Source: Eunapius fragilis (Eukaryota; Porifera; Demospongiae; Spongillida; Spongillidae). Taken from it: a DNA stretch of 64,000 nucleotides. The translations under genes were made by a program, and so were the position numbers. A model generated the notes under the pieces. That model saw nothing but the letters and a program-made list of their open reading frames with translations, did no database searches and was not told the origin of the DNA. The stretch is taken from assembly GCA_963681505.1 (NCBI GenBank), contig OY811974.1:557189-621188 (forward strand), written 5' to 3'. Shown piece after piece: positions 48,152 to 58,567 of this stretch. Each line of letters starts with the position of its first letter. Position 1 is the first letter of the stretch.

Positions 48152-48847
48152 CCTCTCTCATTTTGCCAGTCATCAGTTCCATGTACTCAAAATGTACATT
48201 GTAATATCTTCCAAGATACCCCCCTCCCTCCATTGACTACGGCCATGTGTATATGCATGTGTGTGTATGCATGTGTGTGTGTGTGCATGTTATGTGTGTG
48301 TGTATGCATGTGTGTGTGCATGTAAATGTGCGTGTTATGTGTGTGTGTATATGCATGTGTGTGTGCATGTACATGTGCGTGTTATGTGTGTGTGTATATG
48401 CATGTGTGTGTGCATGTACATGTTATGTGTGTGTATATGCATGTGTGTGTGCATGTATATGTTATGTGTGTGTGTATATGCATGTGTGTGTATGTGTGTG
48501 AACCCATTATGCCCAGTAATTTAATACAAACCTGGGTCATGTTCTGCTTCAAGAGCGTGTCCACAATGGTGGCCACAAAAGTGCAGACATCACATGAGAC
48601 TACAGCCTACAAGAACAATGCTGTGAGACCACGCCCACAACCACCACACGCCTTTTTTTTTTTTTTTTTTTTTTTTGCCACCAACAAATTAAAAAAAAAA
48701 AACACTTTGCAATGAGTGCACGCACCTTGTCCTTCCCACTGTTGTAATGGCAATATTCGACCTGCCCACACTGGGAGGCGGTGGTGAGGTCGCGACACCA
48801 GTAGGAGGGTCCCTTCTCACAATCGGCGCTCAGGTTCCCAGCCCATG
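30957..48847 (-). CDS. PSAP: Prosaposin-like precursor: one SapA and six SapB domains
   Basis: Saposins are small lysosomal/secreted lipid-binding proteins released from a precursor. On the minus strand one SapA-type exon is followed by 24 exons forming six SapB domains, listed separately below. Each SapB is four phase-0 exons: B1a (C-x2-C helix, usually ending in a potential N-glycosylation site NxT), B1b (60-66 nt, ends a few residues after (L/V)CxxLG), B2a (always 60 nt, beginning exactly at a Cys codon) and B2b (45-60 nt, ...(V/L)C..(L/F)..C). All six canonical cysteines are present in every domain. Nearly every junction has good splice signals, with GC donor at 35803 and one defective acceptor. 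The signal-peptide exon was not found; an ATG at 48941 is in frame with SapA but gives no convincing signal peptide. No C-terminal SapA was seen; a further 3' exon could be hidden in the CA array. The gene is convergent with the RhoGEF. Confidence 0.85.
32640..32688. repeat. (CA)n microsatellite
   Basis: About 24 dinucleotides, within the saposin intron between domains 5 and 6. Confidence 0.95.
32941..34293. mobile_element. Foldback element FB2, interrupted by a nested insertion
   Basis: The left arm starts AACAAGTAAAGAAAAACATA and includes GGTGGTGTAAAAAGGAGGGG, with a loop near 33085-33100. The right arm mirrors it to 33180 (...TTGCCTCCA), stops, and resumes at 34241 (ATTCCTATATCCCACCAAC...), ending ...TTCTTTACTTGTT at 34293. 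The 1.06 kb between is a separate element. Confidence 0.8.
33183..34240. mobile_element. Nested element with GACCAGTTGCGCGTAAG ends
   Basis: Its ends GACCAGTTGCGCGTAAG and CTTATGCGCAACTCGTC are imperfect inverted repeats (15 of 17). Removing it rejoins the FB2 right arm as CCTCCAATTCC, with AT as the only duplicated flank. The interior contains a poly-G run at 33857-33881 and no recognised protein. Confidence 0.65.
35061..35627 (-). CDS. PSAP: SapB domain 5 (four exons, compact)
   Basis: Exons 35499-35627 (linker LFPEPSSIGLPPALSSTDPP, then CDLCLALVNYVIDLGGKDN), 35337-35402 (ATIEKLAYGFCSSLNDPVLA, LG), 35214-35273 (CQNLINTTFVDAWNLILNSL), 35061-35114 (NATKMCQEFKKCPSPSQK). It is the most divergent domain, with a longer linker and a 22-codon B1b exon. 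All six cysteines are present. Confidence 0.82.
35804..38693 (-). CDS. PSAP: SapB domain 4 (four exons, transposon in first intron)
   Basis: Exons 38601-38693 (IISCEECKVLIDVVHSELEK, SSTQ), 36055-36114 (AEAMMVALKVCSSLGGLEFL), 35916-35975 (CSIIINDTFDTIWAAVVKDL), 35804-35848 (SDSTQVCVFLEKCTK). The last exon has a GC donor (AAG|GCAAGT). The first intron (36115-38600) is almost wholly a 2.4-kb transposon whose end lies 12 bp from the donor. All four exons remain intact. Confidence 0.82.
36195..38589 (-). mobile_element. 2.4-kb DNA transposon in the saposin intron, degraded ORF on minus strand
   Basis: The terminal inverted repeats are TATTTGTT(CT)TTAACAGAGC followed by (A/G)TCTCCGTAATTTCAGACCCAAAA. 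Flanking TA dinucleotides would suit a TA target duplication. On the minus strand a broken coding region runs 38282 to 36580. It starts with a Cys/His cluster (CGHHDGACKVPGCQSKCKCC), continues WGAFGFTESNSKRVGSC, then KVVKCLKLAGLKRPRTLRSQ, LIHSVLKVRSGKDDVVEYLL, MLETLQERYPDRYSLPGEKE and ends near LNNSVSEIDA, with at least one frameshift around 37080. No DDE or other catalytic motif was identified, so the superfamily is unknown. Confidence 0.65.
38763..40459. mobile_element. 1.7-kb foldback palindrome with tandem-repeat centre
   Basis: Arms of about 750 bp are almost identical inverted copies: GGGTCATTCCTCCTCTTATG at the left end, its reverse complement at the right. The centre holds about nine copies of a 20-21 bp unit, GGTAGAGGGTCGCGGCAGAT plus C (39538-39695). 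Both arms contain the same open segment (VFPYLGRGLDRGP, YSAVKERWVHTCVLILLRVW). Near-identity implies recent formation or gene conversion. It lies in the intron between SapB 3 and 4. Confidence 0.85.
40465..40518. repeat. (GT)n microsatellite adjoining the palindrome
   Basis: Starts a few bases beyond the right end of the foldback element. Confidence 0.95.
41170..41470. repeat. ~30-bp minisatellite (ACACTGGTGTATGTGTGCTT)
   Basis: About ten copies of GTGTACACACTGGTGTATGT plus GTGCTTT with TA/CA variants. Each unit contains GTGTACAC palindromes. Intronic within the saposin gene. Confidence 0.9.
41727..44142 (-). CDS. PSAP: SapB domain 3 (four exons)
   Basis: Exons 44053-44142 (SNCEMCTLLTEYIEALMAKN, VTK), 42028-42087 (LEGEDLVMELCSYLGTLGPD), 41883-41942 (CDVFVEAYFNTIWALLEKEL), 41727-41786 (EPNVICVKLNICTSAIPPAK). 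Domains 2 and 3 are the most alike, suggesting a recent duplication of the four-exon block. The long intron 42088-44052 is AT-rich with a 45-bp tandem repeat near 42130-42260. Confidence 0.88.
42130..42265. repeat. 45-bp tandem repeat, three copies
   Basis: Units contain AAGAGATCCCTCCCTACAGA and TCATACATGTACAATGGCCC. They lie just upstream (in gene orientation) of the SapB 3 B1b acceptor. Confidence 0.85.
44298..45435 (-). CDS. PSAP: SapB domain 2 (four exons)
   Basis: Exons 45340-45435 (VECDLCTFASQYVEKLMHNN, VTK), 45195-45254 (AEAETYVLNLCTYLGSLAPE), 44434-44493 (CQAFIQTNFDSVWALLESDL), 44298-44357 (EPDVVCVKLNVCTSLQPSLE). A short hairpin lies in the B1b-B2a intron at 44777-44856. Confidence 0.88.
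44777..44856. mobile_element. 80-bp hairpin, likely MITE
   Basis: GCATTCATTACCATA ... AAATCACATGAT is mirrored by ATCATGTGATTT ... TATGGTAATGAATGC with a loop of a few bases. Confidence 0.6.
46849..48606 (-). CDS. PSAP: SapB domain 1 (four exons)
   Basis: Exons 48532-48606 (VSCDVCTFVATIVDTLLKQN, MTQ), 47323-47382 (QDAQTFVLKLCDSLGSLATV), 47207-47266 (CHSLVGKDFYVIWAFVVEEV), 46849-46896 (DPSVICYKLGYCTGSK). All junctions are GT-AG, phase 0. The introns contain (GT)n at 47466-47535, (CT)n at 48071-48150 and (CA)n at 46926-46991. Confidence 0.85.
46926..46991. repeat. (CA)n microsatellite
   Basis: About 33 uninterrupted dinucleotides, 30 bp from the acceptor of a saposin exon (46896). Confidence 0.95.
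47466..47535. repeat. (GT)n microsatellite
   Basis: Interrupted once by CTAT; lies in the SapB 1 B1a-B1b intron. Confidence 0.95.
48071..48150. repeat. (CT)n microsatellite
   Basis: About 35-40 dinucleotides in the same intron. It is followed at 48245-48500 by a longer-period GTGTGTGTATATGCATGTGT repeat. Confidence 0.95.
48726..48847 (-). CDS. PSAP: SapA domain exon
   Basis: Encodes CEKGPSYWCRDLTTASQCGQ and VEYCHYNSGKDK, the SapA pattern C.KGP.YWC.....A..C.....C. Donor AAG|gtgcgt at 48725. The likely acceptor is catacag, giving the start at 48847. SapA domains are usually at the ends of prosaposin-family precursors and are removed during processing. Confidence 0.8.
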
Positions 48848-49769
48848 CTGTATGCGGTGTTCCGCGAGTGGTGTTACCAACAACGGGCGCGGCGGAGTCA
48901 TGGGACAGAAAAAGGCGCACAGGAGTGAAGGCATGCCACACAAGAGTTAGGGGTTATTCCAAATATTAGTATTACGCCAAGTTAGGGCTTATCCAAATAG
49001 GCCTATTACGCTGGAGGTGTCGCAAACTTTCTGTTTTAGACTAGGACCTAGTACCTTCCGTTTATGTCGGACCCGCACTATGCTGCACTATAGTCCATCG
49101 TGCTGATTGCCAGCGGCTATACGATGAGGGATAGGAGGGAGAGGGGGCTGCTGCTTTTGTAAATGTATGTCGGCGCCCGAACTATCTACGGACCACCGAT
49201 CGCTACTGGATTTGCATGCAACGTTGACGACGCCATGGCGAGCACTTGCTGCCGCGCCACACATCCCCCTGCTTAACCAAAAATGCACGACACCAGGTAC
49301 TTTATTGTTCGCGACAAGCTATGTACATGGGCGCCAACACGTGCACAAGAGACAAGAAGCGGTAACCATTTGACTAACCGAATGCGAGGCAGCTGAGGAG
49401 TAACAGTAACTTTATCTGCTTGTTGTGTTACGCAAATTTTTACCAAAAAAACGTGGAATTAATCACATGCACGCCATAGTACTACTACGCATGCGCAGTA
49501 TCATAAATGCTTCAGATAACGGAATACACGAGTAAATGCATGGTGACATACTCAAGCTCTGACCTGAATGATAGATCGCCGCAGCTATTATTACAAATGA
49601 CATCATTGAAATTTGGCTCACGAAAATAAAGAAAGAGAGGGGGAACCACAGGTAAGAGCGTTAACCGAAACATATTAACAATATTTACACACTACAGATC
49701 ACTGATATGGTATTTTTACATTCTTCATCACATCTGGATACTGTTCCAAGAGCTCTTGTATTACTTGAA

Positions 49770-49850
49770 GGGGTCGGGTCGGGGGGTGGGGGTGTCGGGG
49801 GTGGGGTGGGGGTGTCGGGGGTGGGGTGGGGGTGTCGGGGGGAGGGGGGG
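49770..49850. repeat. G-rich GGTGGGGGTGTCGGGG repeat
   Basis: About four to five 16-24 bp units with G runs; possible G-quadruplex former. The surrounding 48.9-51.0 kb shows no convincing exon, although 49080-49350 is CpG-richer than its surroundings and may include the saposin promoter or first exon. Confidence 0.75.
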
Positions 49851-50189
49851 AGGGATGCAACTGAAAACCGTATCCTAGAGCTGGTGGGAGCAATTTCCAA
49901 TCTTTATTTTCAAATGCGCATATGGTAGATACATTCTCACATATAAGAGGTATATACATTCTCAAATACATGTATAAGAGGTAGATACATCTCTATAAAT
50001 TCTCACAAATAAGAGGTAGATACATTCTCACATGTAAAATGGAACAATAAGAATACTGGACTTATTAAGTGCAATGCTAGTCTACAGCACATGAAGTAGT
50101 CCTTTTATTCAGAGATCTGCACCTCCAGTGCTCAATGTATCGGACTTAGTAAGAGCAGCTGTTTCTGTATTTGATTCAAATACGTTGGC

Positions 50190-50190
<1 letters not shown>

Positions 50191-50252
<62 letters not shown>
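50191..50252. repeat. (GT)n microsatellite
   Basis: About 30 uninterrupted dinucleotides. Confidence 0.95.
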
Positions 50253-50254
<2 letters not shown>

Positions 50255-51030
50255 ATGAGTATGTGCGCATGGAATTGAGAAAGTATATTGTTTAATAATT
50301 AAATTGTACATTCAAAAGACAACCAATCGGACTTTAGAAGAACAAAATGAAATGTCATAGGGTTATCAAAGATGTTATTTTGAACAAAGGGGAAAAGAGA
50401 CATACAATGGATTTCTTATCTCTGGGATTTATCCATTACTTGGTTAAACTCAATTAAAAAGCTGAAGAGCCGTGAAAATCCAAATGGTTCAAAACTTCGA
50501 TCTCGTAACACCTTTGTCACATTTCATACTGCATGTGTGGAATTAAGAAATATTGCTAGCTACGTATGCCACCATCCCCACCCAAACCTCAAATATCTTT
50601 CCTCAGCATTCCACTAATGACATTCGGTAATGGAGCAAAAAAGGAATTTGACTCGTGACAGCACAGTCTGCACTCTCCTTAAAAGCGCCAACTTTGTTTC
50701 CAGAGCTTATAACTAAAGCATGAGCTTGTGGTTTGTGAGGTGTAGAATTTAATTATGTGCGTTAAAAACTACCTAGCTATGATGGAGTGCTTATATGTAC
50801 ATGTACAGCGTGGACGCTTTTTGGGTACGAATTTAACTAGATACGCAATTAATAAGGTGGGCACTTGTTAAGTGAGCATGAAGCTTTTAAAGGTGTGTGA
50901 CTTGCCTGTGGTGATAATATTCACCTAGGCTAAAGCATTGACATCACAGCAGACTTCGATATGATATTCAAATAATTCCATACACCATTGAAGCAGCTGT
51001 AAAGCATTGCTAGTCAACATGTCTACTCAC

Positions 51031-51177
51031 TTGGCTGTTGGATCATAGGTGACCCTAACGGCATCATATACGTTCCCCGAGTCAGTAGGTGGGGCTGAGG
51101 AGGTGACAATGTAGGAAGGATTGTCGGTGATGTTGCTCATTTGGATACCAACACAGGTGCCCTCACCAGAGGAAGGC
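51031..51177 (-). CDS. Single exon, possibly lipocalin family
   Basis: Acceptor accttcag and donor CAA|gtgagt bound 147 nt of open frame: PSSGEGTCVGIQMSNITDNP, then SYIVTSSAPPTDSGNVYDAV and RVTYDPTA. GTC(V/I)...-strand-...-N-strand-(V/T).DPTAK(L) resembles the middle of ApoD/Blc-type lipocalins (GTCIQANYS...TEPAKLEV). No partner exons were found, so the family is tentative. It lies upstream of the saposin gene on the same strand. Confidence 0.3.
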
Positions 51178-51179
51178 CT

Positions 51180-51425
51180 GAAGGTAAGGAAGGTATGGAG
51201 GTAAGGAGGGTAAGGAAGGTATGGAGGTAAGGAGGGTAAGGAAGGTATGGAGGGTAAGGAGGGTAAGGAAGATATGGAGGTAAGGAGGGTAAGGAAGGTA
51301 TGGAGGTAAGGAGGGTAAGGAAGGTATGGAGGTAAGGAGGGTAAGGAAGGTATGGAGGTAAGGAGGGTAAGGAAGGTATGGAGATAGGAGGATAGGTAAG
51401 GAGGTGCGGAGGTGGAAGTATGAAG
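51180..51425. repeat. 23-24 bp minisatellite abutting the 51.0-kb exon
   Basis: About ten copies of GGTAAGGAAGGTATGGAGGT plus AAGGAG. The array starts immediately upstream (in gene orientation) of the exon acceptor. On the minus strand it is CT-rich and would act as a polypyrimidine tract. Confidence 0.85.
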
Positions 51426-52288
51426 GCAAGGAGGTATGGGGTAAGGAGGTACGGAAGTACTATGATACAGAAAATGTGATTTTTTTGATGAGGTACTTGT
51501 GCATTTGCTCATACGCATACCATATATAATAACCTGAGGGATACTTACAGATTGAACATTTTGCACCCTCTTTACACCGCATACTGCATTTGCATTATTT
51601 AATTTGCCATTACAGGGAGCTTGGTCGTCGTGGCAGCTTACACTTTTGTAATGTTTTCATACGAATATATGTAGCTTGCCCCATGTGTATTCTAGAATAA
51701 GAAGTAGAATGCAACATACACTAGTGTTGTATGCATGTAATGAATTTTCCAGACTTGACTTGTGTTCAAATGTGTATAATTTTATTTATACCGGGAATGT
51801 GTATGTACAAAAGAATTCTCCTTACTCGCACAGCTGGTGGTAAGATACGTGACAACAATGCACAGCTGGTCTCTCAGTGAACTGTTTTCACGGACACATG
51901 TTCAACAACTGGCTCAAGAAATCATGCAATTGGTATTGATAGATACACTGTACTTGCAGTATACACACGCATGTTTGGTTTGTGATAGCAAGGTTGAAGT
52001 TTACATTGCAATTGAACTCGTTAATGTATAGAGGTCAAATTGGCATATGGTGTAATTTCCTTAATGCTTGTACAAGCTTTTTAAAAGGTATGATCACATG
52101 ACATTGTTTGAGCTGTACAAATGTACTCGTGCTGCTTGCCTTGTTGTGCAATAAATCTGATGCCTACACACTTGTATGAAATACTTAATGTTACAGTGAG
52201 TATCTATTTTTTTAAATAATACCTTTTACTAACGTACATACATGTACAGTGTACATATAGTGTATGAATTCAGGTTGTCTACTTCCAG

Positions 52289-52458
52289 TTACCAGTAGTT
52301 GAGTATGGATCTGAAGCCTTCAATCTATCTGTTTTGAATAAGGAGCATCTCGATATTCCGCCAAGACGCTTCCCTGCACTCAGGGAAGATCTGGTGGAGA
52401 AACATATGGATGCAAACAATCTGAAAGCTAATTCATCTGAAGAAGTGACAAATTGCAG
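52289..52458 (+). CDS. Candidate internal exon, unrecognised
   Basis: Acceptor tacttccag and donor GCAG|gtactg frame 170 nt of open, non-repetitive coding-like sequence (LPVVEYGSEAFNLSVLNKEH, LDIPPRRFPALREDLVEKHM). No family recognised, and no neighbouring exons are visible in AT-rich flanks. Confidence 0.3.
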
Positions 52459-52969
52459 GTACTGTACGTGTGCCTTTTAAAAATAGAGAATAATCTTAAA
52501 TGAAACACTGTAGTTTGTAATGCTTGATGTACTACTGTACCTAGGGTCCACAATAAAAGACGTGGTAATAATGCACCACAAGTTATTATTATTATTGGGA
52601 TTTTGTTGTATTGTTGGGATTTGTCATTAGTACCCATTCAATAGGAAGAAATTATTGTTATATAAATTTAGATTATTTAGTGGTAAACATCTAAAACTAC
52701 TCATAACCAAGTGCCTGAGAATCTACATATTTTGATCTTTAAATTAATTTTTTGGTTATAGTAAAAACTAAATACTAAGGTATTATTGTCATAATAAATT
52801 ATAGCTTGAATATGACTGGTCACCTAATCTTGAATGAATTGTTTGAATTTTTATTTTTATTGTTTATGGGTTACGAATTGACTTTAATAAAACTTAACTA
52901 GAAGATATTCAAGTTAACTCAATAATCTTGCACATAGGCTAATATCCTTTATATTTTCACAGCTACCCT

Positions 52970-53740
52970 TTTACATCATCAGTGGTTGCCATGGAGGGAA
53001 ACATGTGACTTGGACCAGACTGGTTGCCGTGAAGATCATGTGATGTACCTGTAGGGTTTTGTTTCATTGTACCTAGGCACTACTGAAGACTGTTAACCCT
53101 TTCAAAGGTGGGGGATCATGTGACTTGGACGTGTGTGGTCTCCATGCAGATCATGTGATGGGTGTGATCTCATCGAGAGGTGAGTCAATAGCTGGGTGGG
53201 GTTTCATTTTTGTAAAAAAAAAGGCACTCCCGAAGGCTTTTACATCATCAAAGATGATCAAAGGTTGCCATGGAGGGAGTCATAGGGACCAGTCTGGTTG
53301 CCAATAAAGATCATGTGATGTGCCGGGTAGGGTTGTATACACAGGCACTCCTGATGGCTGTTTACCCTTGTACATCATCAAATGTTTGGATGTATGTGAT
53401 CTCCATTGAGATCATGAGACAGGTATGATCTCATCGAGAGGTGAGTCAATAGAGTTTCATTTTTGTACACAGGCACTCTTGATGGCTCTTTACCCTTGTA
53501 CATCATCAAAGGAAGGGATCATGTGACTTGGATGTGTGTGGTCTCCATGGAGATCATGTGATGGGTGTGATCTCATCGAGAGGTGAGTCAATGGTTTCAT
53601 TTTTGTACATAGGCACTCCTGAAGGCTGTTTACCCTTGTACATCATCAAAGGTTACCATTGCAGGCAATCATGTGACTTGGACCAGACTGGTTGCCATGA
53701 AGATCATGTGATGTGCCTGTCAATACCTGGCAGGATTTGT
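52970..53740. repeat. ~200-bp tandem repeat, four to five degenerate copies
   Basis: Units carry ACAGGCACTCCTGAAGGCTG, TTTACCCTTGTACATCATCA, GATCATGTGACTTGGA and TGATCTCATCGAGAGGTGAG. Many CATGTGA/CACATG boxes occur. Short ORFs (MDVCGLH.DHVMGVISSRGE) recur at 53125 and 53528 but are part of the repeat. Confidence 0.8.
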
Positions 53741-53759
53741 TTTCACACGTGCTATTGTA

Positions 53760-56700
53760 TCGTAGCTTGCCGTAGCAAGTTGACTATGTCTTGTGGTTTG
53801 CAACACAAATAGAAGAAAGACGTTCTTTTCCCGTAGGGTGTTAAAATGGCGATTAGCTCATCGCTGTTTTTGAGTGAGCTCACGTTTGGTTGCCAAGGTC
53901 GTTGTTAAGGGCACGAGATCATCATTTCAATTTTTCGGAAAAACCAACTAGTGCCCACAAAACATTGGGCCGCAAACAGTAGTGATCAAATGCAATGCCT
54001 TTAATGATTATAGGGAAGCTAATTTGCTTATTATTGATATGCATGTTCCATTCATTAAGGAAATAGTAAAAGCTAAACTCATTAATCATGAATGATTTTG
54101 TAGTTACATGAAGTTCCCAAAGTCCAATATCAATGAAATAAATCATTGCTAAAATAATCAAGATGAAAAATTGAAGTATTCAAAAATCACTTACTGGTTT
54201 CAAATAGCTAACGGTTATTTAGATTTTAAGGGGATTTTAGAGCTTCATTAGATGGCTAGAAAATCACACGTGTATGAATTGGAATATTTAGTTACTTCTA
54301 ATCTCCTTAATAAGCAATGAAAATAAGCTGTACTATTTTATCCCAGTAGCATGACATATGTATGCCTTAAAAGGGTTTTTAAAATGTCAAGTTAATGTCA
54401 ATTTAGAGTTATTTTATGTGTCTCCCATTCGTTGACACACACACACATACACATGCACACACATGCCACTTACACACATGCAGTACCTTGTAAATAGCAT
54501 TACAAACATTTACAGCCTCCTGAAGCTGAAATGACTTGTACATATTTGCTCATACTGATATAAGTATGTACAGTACTTATTCCTTTGGTGTGACATATGA
54601 TTGAAGGGACACACAACAGGTACTGCCTGTAACTCTGGGGTGTCTTTCTGCCAACATTTGACATGAGCTGCACTTCACAACCTTGTCAATAAAAGAATAT
54701 AGGGGACCTTGATTCATACATTCAGTTAATATGTTAAACTTGCTGACATACATGTATTTGCACTGGCACACCAGGCCAATTAAACCTCTCGGCATGGTTT
54801 TTTTTTGCATACCTATGTGAGAATATTAGTCAGCAAGAACATACAAGCTTCTATATATGTTTGAGGTACATCATGATGCATACTTTATTTCTTGACCAAT
54901 TAATGAATGTGCATGGTCAATTGACATGCAGAAAGGTTTAAGTCTATATTGTTTACGTGTACATTCACAAGCAAATTGATGTATTGTATGCATCATTTCT
55001 ATTCAATCTATTATTAGTGTTTAATCCATTGGTGTGTGTAGAAGTTGTATGATCCAGCTCGTAACATTTATAGGTCAGGTAAATACCAGATGCCGAAGAG
55101 ACGAAGAATTAATGCTTTTGCCTGCCATAGCACAATATATCAAGTCACCAATTTACTGAGACCTGATGTGGAGTCTCGTGTGAATGCAATCGGCTGCACT
55201 TAATAAAGAGATAGGCGTCGCTTTAGCTTTAGTGCAGGACTTCCATTAGTTAAGATTTCTATTTAAAAAAATAATAATTTTTTCTGATGAGCAATCCAAG
55301 TTCGACCTTGATATCACATAGAAATTCCAAAAACCAAAACAATTGTTAATCGTGCAAACATAAAAAGAAATCGCATTACATGTCGTCTAACAATGATTGA
55401 ATATCCTGCTATGAGTGATGTGTGCATGCGTGCAGATGTGTATGAGTGTGTATGTGTGTGCATGTGTGTGCAAGTGTGTATGTGTGCTATGAGTGTGTAT
55501 GTGTGTGTGTGTGTGTGCATGTGTGTGTAAGTGTGTGCATTGGCTATTGCCATGTCCTACTGCAGGAAGCAACAAGAACAACGCAATTGATGATCCATCG
55601 AGTCACACTGAGACCCATTCGTTTGTCCAGACCCTAATGTACGAAACGTAGCGCGGTGATGTAATCCATCCGCAGCTGTGACGTACATAGGTCTGGGTAC
55701 AAGACTAATTCAACACCACTCTTAGCCCTCTTTCTGAGCCACTTTTAGTAGTTGAGGGAGCTAATTAGCATGATATTGCACACTCCTCTGGTGGAGATGA
55801 CATTGCACACTCCTCTGGTGGAACTAATTAGCCCATGGGATACTCCTGCCTGGCCTCTTGTGTGGCAATTCACCACGGTGGTTGCAAGCATTCTATGACT
55901 AGGGGTTAACATTGTAGTCTAACTATTCTGATGTCCTTACAAAGCATAGGTCATGTGATTATTGCTAGTAGCGGTGATGTAATCCATGGGGATTATTTAC
56001 TTGGTGGAGGTGACGGGCGATTTGTACGAACACTAGAGCCGTATTCACCAGAACGCTCTACTTTCCGATTACTATTAAATCCAACTTCAGGCCCCAATTT
56101 CAAGGGGCAATCCGAATTTTTACTTTAGAGTTTACTCTTTCAATTTAAGTTTAAAATTGTAGCGCATATGTAGCCCACACCCGTAAGGACACAGCTCTAA
56201 ATGTTTATGTGCAGCTAGAGCTCTGCTTATTAGATGGAGGAAGTGACATGTGTGCTATCACAAAATGCACCATCACTTCCATCCATGCCTTTTATGTAGC
56301 ATGCCACTCACAACCCCACACACACAAATAATGGTACGGATTCCAGGACCCGCAGTAACACAGCTCTGTTGAACCCTTACCATCAGCCAGTGACGCCATA
56401 CTAGCCTGAGGCGTGATGGGCATCAGGGCACTGTGAAGAGCCTCCTCCCACAGAATGCCAACGTTCAGTCCAACACCAATATCTGGAATAATGGTTATTT
56501 CTGCATGCGCTTAATCCAGTACACTCTGTTGTTGCTTTTACTAGTGCGTATAATTTCTTCATCATTGCCCAGCCTTACATGCATCAAGACACATTATCTT
56601 CTCCATCCTCTTCAGGGTTAAAAATACGTGTGCATGAAAACCTGATCAAATGTCACTCATCAAGTCTACCTCAGTCCATGAGATCTAAATGATAGTCCAT

Positions 56701-56900
56701 AACATGTAAAATTGTACCTGCACACCATATTATCACATCACAGGTGGAGGTGGGAGGGTGCATGGAGCAGAGTGGAGGGAGAGTCATATGGGCTGGCATT
56801 AAAAAGAGATCAATGATTGGACACCGAACTGCCCTATGTGGAGGGACGTGTGTCTTAAATCTGGTATCCAACCCCTTTCACTTTCTGTGAAACCGTCCGT
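53760..56900. other. Gene-poor stretch
   Basis: AT-rich unique DNA with short CA/GT tracts (54438-54470, 55440-55540) and a 36-bp direct repeat (GCACACTCCTCTGGTGG, 55780-55825). No exon can be supported. Confidence 0.4.
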
Positions 56901-56938
56901 GAGCGTACTTGCGTAATGGGCCGCCGTCCGTTGTTCAG

Positions 56939-57148
56939 GTTTCCTTGGTGGAGGCGGGGCTGAAGATGGGCGTGGCTGTCACCACGGGTCACCCTTCCTA
57001 CTGTGACGGCCTCGTGCCCGCTCTTACTTCCCTTCTCATCCACTACGTCGCTGCTGCTGCTGCCTTTGGAGCAGGCTTGGATCCTCCAGAGCCTCCAGCC
57101 TTCTTTCCGATGGAAAGGGATGTGTTGTTGCTCAGCTTTCTACGCTGA
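56939..57148 (+). CDS. Candidate terminal exon, unrecognised
   Basis: After the acceptor ttgttcag, 69 codons of GC-rich open frame (VSLVEAGLKMGVAVTTGHPS, LVPALTSLLIHYVAAAAAFG, PPEPPAFFPMERDVLLLSFL) end in TGA. Composition differs from the AT-rich flanks. The minus strand is also partly open here, so orientation is uncertain. Confidence 0.25.
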   Translation, partial: VSLVEAGLKMGVAVTTGHPSYCDGLVPALTSLLIHYVAAAAAFGAGLDPPEPPAFFPMERDVLLLSFLR

Positions 57149-57398
57149 AAGAATTCGTGTGTTTTTGTTGCCCCTTCCCCCCCCCCCCCTTCCTGAACTG
57201 TGTCTCTCTCTTTTTACCACATTCTTTGCGTAGACACACACACCTCTGCCTTCTTCTCTGCTCCAAGATTATGGAGTGCGAGCAGGCAGACTGCAAACAT
57301 TGCCAGCCTTGATATTTGGAAGCATTACATCTCCTCAATAGCGTAGCAAAAACAACCTGCAGGGAGGCTATGCTCTCGCTATCTGAGCGGGAGGGGTA

Positions 57399-57424
57399 CC
57401 CCCCCCCCCCCCCCCCCCCCCCCC
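57399..57424. repeat. Poly(dC) tract
   Basis: About 25 Cs; compare similar tracts at 7587, 11957, 18247, 19728, 31226 and poly-G at 17731 and 33857. Confidence 0.9.
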
Positions 57425-58567
57425 TTCCCAACATGAGCTAGCATCTCCATATGCATGTATGGTACACCAAAATACCGTTTGACACTTGCCATAACCTTTT
57501 TGCAAATTCATGTACGTAACTTGGCTTACCGAGCTGTTGTCCATTTTTCACTGCAACAATTCTTTAACGGTAAACCTCTCAGCTTTTCTTCTTATGTTTC
57601 TCTTCCAAAACTTATTGCTGTATAGCTTCTCTTGTATACTCAGTTGACTTCATCTTCAATAAGTTTTACGTCTTCCAGTTCATATCCAACTCTAGCTTCC
57701 GAAACGCCCACGGAGCCAATTCTACATGAGTGGATCCCGGTATTGCATTGAAGAGGCATGAACGAGGGTTGGGGAAAGCACGGGCGCGCGGATATAAACG
57801 CGCTGCCCGTAAACGTTTGAGCTACTTTACAGCTTGAGATGATTTCTCAGTTTATGTGCAAGTACATGTCTTATTTATTGGGTTTCCATTCTACAATTGG
57901 CACAAAAAAATACACAACACAATCATTTGACTGCGCAATTACGGAATTGCAATCAGATTAATTACTGTCTCAAAATGACTTCCATTTCTTTGGTATTGCC
58001 CAAAGTTCCTTTCAAGTCACCTCATCACTGTGGATCCTGCTATGGAAAACATGATAAGTGCACTGTACAATATTACTAGGAGAAATGACTGCACATGCAG
58101 CTCAAATATGGGCCCTAGGCTATTTGAGAGACATGTTTCCAATGCATGCCACTATACTGCAAATTGAAATTAATGCATGTGCAGTACACAATTGTATTGC
58201 TCCGTTGTAAGTGATGGTGTGCTGCATATTTTAGGACAATGCACAAGGAGACGGTTAGTCTGTGCCATCACATGGACAGATTAATCTGAAACTGAACTGA
58301 AGAAGTAGATATAGGAAAAGTACATATATGGGCAAGACGAAAGGACACTGCATGGATCAAAAGTAAGACCATCAACCTGTAGCTTGTATGCAATATAAAC
58401 AGTGGTCATTGCTGAGCACGACAGAGCATGACCTACAATGATGGACTATGAAGATACATAACTGCAAATATTAATGGTATTCCACCTGCTATAGGTATTT
58501 TGCATGTATAGAAATCAATTCAGGTAGCTGGCAGTAGAAAATTGTACACTCTGTCAGAGAGATCCAG

